Source of the DNA: Planctomycetota bacterium
Lineage (GTDB): Bacteria; Planctomycetota; UBA8742; UBA2392
Direction of reading: 5' to 3'
Assembly: GCA_015075515.1 (NCBI GenBank)
Contig: JABTUE010000001.1
Span: 186,001 to 250,000, forward strand
DNA length: 64,000 nt
The notes under the pieces were generated by a model that searched no databases, was not told where the DNA came from, and saw only the letters and a program-made list of their open reading frames with translations. Positions 61,598 through 64,000 of this stretch are shown here, piece by piece (within the stretch, counting starts at the first letter, position 1; each line of letters begins with the position of its first letter). The position numbers and the translations under genes are program-made.

Positions 61598-62890
61598 TTA
61601 CTGGCGGCGCGCGCGGTTTTCGAAGGCCTGGCGGAACAGTTTGGCCATTTCGCGCAGGGCGTCGGGGTTTTTCTGCAGTTCCTGTTCGAGCATGGCGAAC
61701 ATCTGGCGCATCTGAAGCGGCACGTCCTGTTCGCTGGTGCCCTGGCCGATGATTTCGGCGATGTTCAGGATCACCTGGCGCTCCTGCTCGCTGCGGTCGT
61801 CCAGCCAGCCGTGGCGGACAAAGAACTTGACGGCAAAGGCGTTGGTCGCGGCCTCGGCGGGGCTGGCCATGATGCCGCGCAGCATCTGTTCGTAGTGGCC
61901 CCAGTGGGCCGATGCAAACTCGTCATAGCGCGCGCCCAGCCCGCGCCGCAGTTCGCCCTTGATGGCGTCCAGGCGGCCGTCCACGGCCCATGCATCCAGC
62001 GCCGGGTTGGGGTGCGCGCTGATTTCAATGCCGCCGGCGCTGACCAGCGCGCGCTGGCGGAACGCCACGGTCCGGTCGCCGACCACAGCCTGGCCGAAGC
62101 TGGGCTCAATCACCACGCCGGTGCCGGTGCGGCGCAGGGTCAGGCCGCCGCGGCGCACGCGCAGCGGCACGTTGTGCACGCGCGAGCTGACCTGGCGGTC
62201 GCCGCTTTCCAGGTACAGGTCGCCGTCCACGGGCTCAAGGTTGGGCACGCCGTCGGCGTCCACGTCGCTCAGGCGCGCGCGGGCGCCCGGCGGCAGCACC
62301 GCCGTGCCGCCGCCAACCTGAAGCACCGCGTGGGTGTCGGCCGGGGCCTGCACGGTCGCGGGCAGAATCACCGCGCCCTGCACGCTGGTTTCCTCGCGCA
62401 CCGCGCCGGCGCCGTCGGTCAGGCGCAGCTTGCCGTTGCTGTAGGCCACCACTTCGGCGCGCGGGCGGGTGTCCTGTACCACCGGGGGTGTGGCTTCGGG
62501 GCCGTTGCCCGTGGCGATTGGCGGCACAAGCGGCGCTTCGGGCGGGTTGATGAAGCTTGCCGCCACCACCAGACCCAGCGCCAGCACCACCGCCGCCGCC
62601 GCGGCGATCCAGGTGCCCAGCGGCCGCGAGGGCAGGGCGTGAACCGGGGCTTCGGCCGCGGTTTCGGCGGTGTCCAGCGCGCCAATCACGCGGCGGGTGA
62701 AATCCGCCGGCAGCGGCGCCAGACCCGCCAGCAGCGACACGCCCTCGTGGGCGCGGCGCAGCGATTCAAACAGCGCGCGCAGATCGGCGTCGGTGGCCAG
62801 CGCGGCCTCCAGGCGCTCCTGTTCGGCGGCGTCCAGGTCGCCGTCAAAGTGGCGCGAGCACAGCAGTTCCAGTTCTTCGCGGGCTGACAT
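61598..62890 (-). CDS. Putative membrane anti-sigma factor with FecR-like domain
   Basis: 430 aa. Residues 1-85 are a cytoplasmic anti-sigma-like helical region (CSRHFDGDLDAAEQERLEAA), but the zinc HxxxCxxC of many such proteins is not complete. One transmembrane helix runs about 93-112. A periplasmic FecR-like beta domain (about 140-290) shows VLQVGGGTAVLPPGARARLSD. The C-terminal helical region is longer than in typical FecR. The start is 3 nt after the sigma factor stop. It probably holds the ECF sigma factor at the membrane until a signal arrives. Confidence 0.82.
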   Translation of the reverse strand: MSAREELELLCSRHFDGDLDAAEQERLEAALATDADLRALFESLRRAHEGVSLLAGLAPLPADFTRRVIGALDTAETAAEAPVHALPSRPLGTWIAAAAAVVLALGLVVAASFINPPEAPLVPPIATGNGPEATPPVVQDTRPRAEVVAYSNGKLRLTDGAGAVREETSVQGAVILPATVQAPADTHAVLQVGGGTAVLPPGARARLSDVDADGVPNLEPVDGDLYLESGDRQVSSRVHNVPLRVRRGGLTLRRTGTGVVIEPSFGQAVVGDRTVAFRQRALVSAGGIEISAHPNPALDAWAVDGRLDAIKGELRRGLGARYDEFASAHWGHYEQMLRGIMASPAEAATNAFAVKFFVRHGWLDDRSEQERQVILNIAEIIGQGTSEQDVPLQMRQMFAMLEQELQKNPDALREMAKLFRQAFENRARRQ

Positions 62891-62893
62891 GGT

Positions 62894-63436
62894 TTACTCC
62901 GGCGCGAACGCCTCCAGCTTTTCCGCCAGTGCCTTGCGCGCGCGCAACAGAATCATGTGCACCGCGCCTTCACTGACACCCAGGACCTTGCCGATTTCCC
63001 TGCCTCGCTGCTTGTCAAAGTAGTGCAGCAACAACGCGTCCCGGTAATTCTCGGGCAGTTCCTCAATCGCCCGTCGCACCGCGTCCACTCTCTCGTTCGT
63101 GATCGCGGCCAAGGCTCCGCTTTCACGTCGTTCCGGCGAGGCCTCCAGCAGCTCGAGGTTCGCCACTTCTTTTTTCCGCCGCCGCGCCAGGTTCAGCCCG
63201 ATGCCGATCACCCAGGACCGGAAACTGGCGGGCTTTTCCAACCGGGCCAGTGTTGTCCAGGCCGTGATGAAAGCGTCCTGGGTCACTTCCTGGGCGCGCT
63301 CGGGGTCGCCCAGCCGCGCCAACAGGTGGCCGTAAACCCCATTTTCATAACGACTTACAAGTACCTCATAGGCCCGGCGGTCGCCGGATCGGGCCCGCAG
63401 CACCAGCGCATGCGTGTCTTCCGATCCGTCGCCCAT
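62894..63436 (-). CDS. ECF sigma factor (sigma-70 family, RpoE-like)
   Basis: 180 aa, normal for ECF factors. Region 2 spans about 25-90 (DPERAQEVTQDAFITAWTTL, FRSWVIGIGLNLARRRKK) and binds -10 DNA and core polymerase. Region 4 is about 120-172 (IEELPENYRDALLLHYFDK, IGKVLGVSEGAVHMILLRAR) with its -35-binding helix-turn-helix. Regions 1.1 and 3 are absent, as expected. It forms an operon with the anti-sigma gene. Confidence 0.95.
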   Translation of the reverse strand: MGDGSEDTHALVLRARSGDRRAYEVLVSRYENGVYGHLLARLGDPERAQEVTQDAFITAWTTLARLEKPASFRSWVIGIGLNLARRRKKEVANLELLEASPERRESGALAAITNERVDAVRRAIEELPENYRDALLLHYFDKQRGREIGKVLGVSEGAVHMILLRARKALAEKLEAFAPE

Positions 63437-63536
63437 CTGCCGTCCTTAGTCACGGGGCAGGCCCGCGCCTCACGCACAATTGCGGGTGTTTCTAGCAAGC
63501 GCCGGCCCGCAAGTCACAATGGCGCCGGAGATTCCC

Positions 63537-64000
63537 ATGAAACATCTGTGCTGGCTGCTGGCCCTGTGTCTTGCGGCGGCCTGTTCGGGCGACAAGGGCA
63601 GCGGTTCCGGTTCAGGCGGCGGTTCAAGTTCAAGTTCTTCTTCCGGCGATTCGGGGCCGGCGGCGGATGCCCCCAGCCCCCAAAGCAAGGTTCCCGTGAG
63701 CGACACGTTGACCGGCAAGGAACTTCAACCCGGCGTGCAGTACGAGGCCGGCGAGCGTATTCAGGTTCCTTCGCTGGGCGCGTCGTTTGTCGTGCCCCCG
63801 GGCTGCGTGGCGGCCTATCCGCCGGGCGGTCTGGCCATGATCGTGCGCGACGCCTCCAAGCCGGGGCTGGGGCTGGTTCTGTTGCAGACAGGCATGACTA
63901 AGGACGGGTTGCGCAAGCTGCTGGAACAGCCGCTGGACCTGAACAGCCTTGAACAAGGCCTGGTGCTGCAGGCCCGCGGCGAGATTGAGGAACAGGGCGA
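63537..64000 (+). CDS. Lipoprotein, 3' end outside the window
   Basis: 154 codons are visible from ATG 63537, with GGAG 6 nt upstream. The lipoprotein signal peptide ends LAAAC (Cys at 16). A Gly/Ser-rich linker with a run of seven serines (about 30-36) follows, then a soluble domain (GVQYEAGERIQVPSLGASFVVPPG) that I do not recognise. It is divergent from the ECF sigma gene and may belong to its regulon. Confidence 0.8.
   Translation, partial: MKHLCWLLALCLAAACSGDKGSGSGSGGGSSSSSSSGDSGPAADAPSPQSKVPVSDTLTGKELQPGVQYEAGERIQVPSLGASFVVPPGCVAAYPPGGLAMIVRDASKPGLGLVLLQTGMTKDGLRKLLEQPLDLNSLEQGLVLQARGEIEEQG

Overview
This is a GC-rich (roughly 65%), densely coded window from a Gram-negative-type bacterium. 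The gene set is mostly chromosomal housekeeping: rnd, moaC, mobA, nuoD, nadE, ribD, radA, dnaX, a YbaB/EbfC protein, prfB, yebC, surE, hutI and tldD. Mixed in are many secreted or lipid-anchored proteins built from HEAT, TPR, Calx-beta/Ig, FHA, PDZ and transglutaminase modules. The abundance of such envelope proteins, the Lys/Ala-rich DksA-type protein and the Gly-rich/Cys/hydrophobic/Arg C-terminal tags fit Planctomycetota or a neighbouring lineage best. I cannot fix the taxon from sequence alone.

Layout. 0-11 kb is mainly minus strand: rnd, moaC, nuoD, a polyprenyl diphosphate synthase, mobA coupled to a large PpiD-like membrane protein, and nadE. 11-16 kb holds a tagged secreted adhesin-like protein, an M28 peptidase and an LPP20-like lipoprotein. 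16-19.5 kb is an accessory island: an IS3 transposase stub, a secreted PDZ protein, an unknown 351-aa protein of mixed composition, a gene resembling an HK97-fold capsid protein broken by one apparent missing base, and a TPR gene remnant. 19.5-30.6 kb is plus strand: a secreted three-repeat protein, an MFS transporter, ribD, radA, a broken REP-associated transposase (RAYT) between its REP repeats, a DUF4091 protein, a DUF2752 protein, dnaX, the YbaB/EbfC gene and a CRP/FNR regulator. 30.7-44.3 kb has a HAD phosphatase and a rhomboid protease, an ATP-cone/NrdD-like protein without a visible glycyl-radical site, an orphan YmfF-type M16 protein, a class III aminotransferase, a second tagged secreted protein divergent from an HTH/TPR regulator, hutI and a HEAT protein. 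44.3-60.3 kb has prfB with its programmed +1 frameshift, an MmeI-like single-chain restriction-modification enzyme, a minus-strand cluster (dksA-like, peptidase, surE, yebC, FHA), a transglutaminase, tldD and a SUKH-domain gene. 60.3-61.6 kb is an intact RAYT inside a four-copy inverted BIME array with GC-rich tandem repeats. 61.6-64 kb is an ECF sigma/anti-sigma pair and a truncated lipoprotein gene.

The most unusual content is the capsid-like gene and its island; two unrelated REP/RAYT families in one window, one dead and one apparently intact; the NrdD-like pseudoenzyme; and the pair of Gly-rich GCAA-type C-terminal tags in a window that also encodes a rhomboid protease. Several plus-strand genes have a -10-like hexamer 6-9 nt before the start and no Shine-Dalgarno, suggesting leaderless mRNAs beside SD-led ones.
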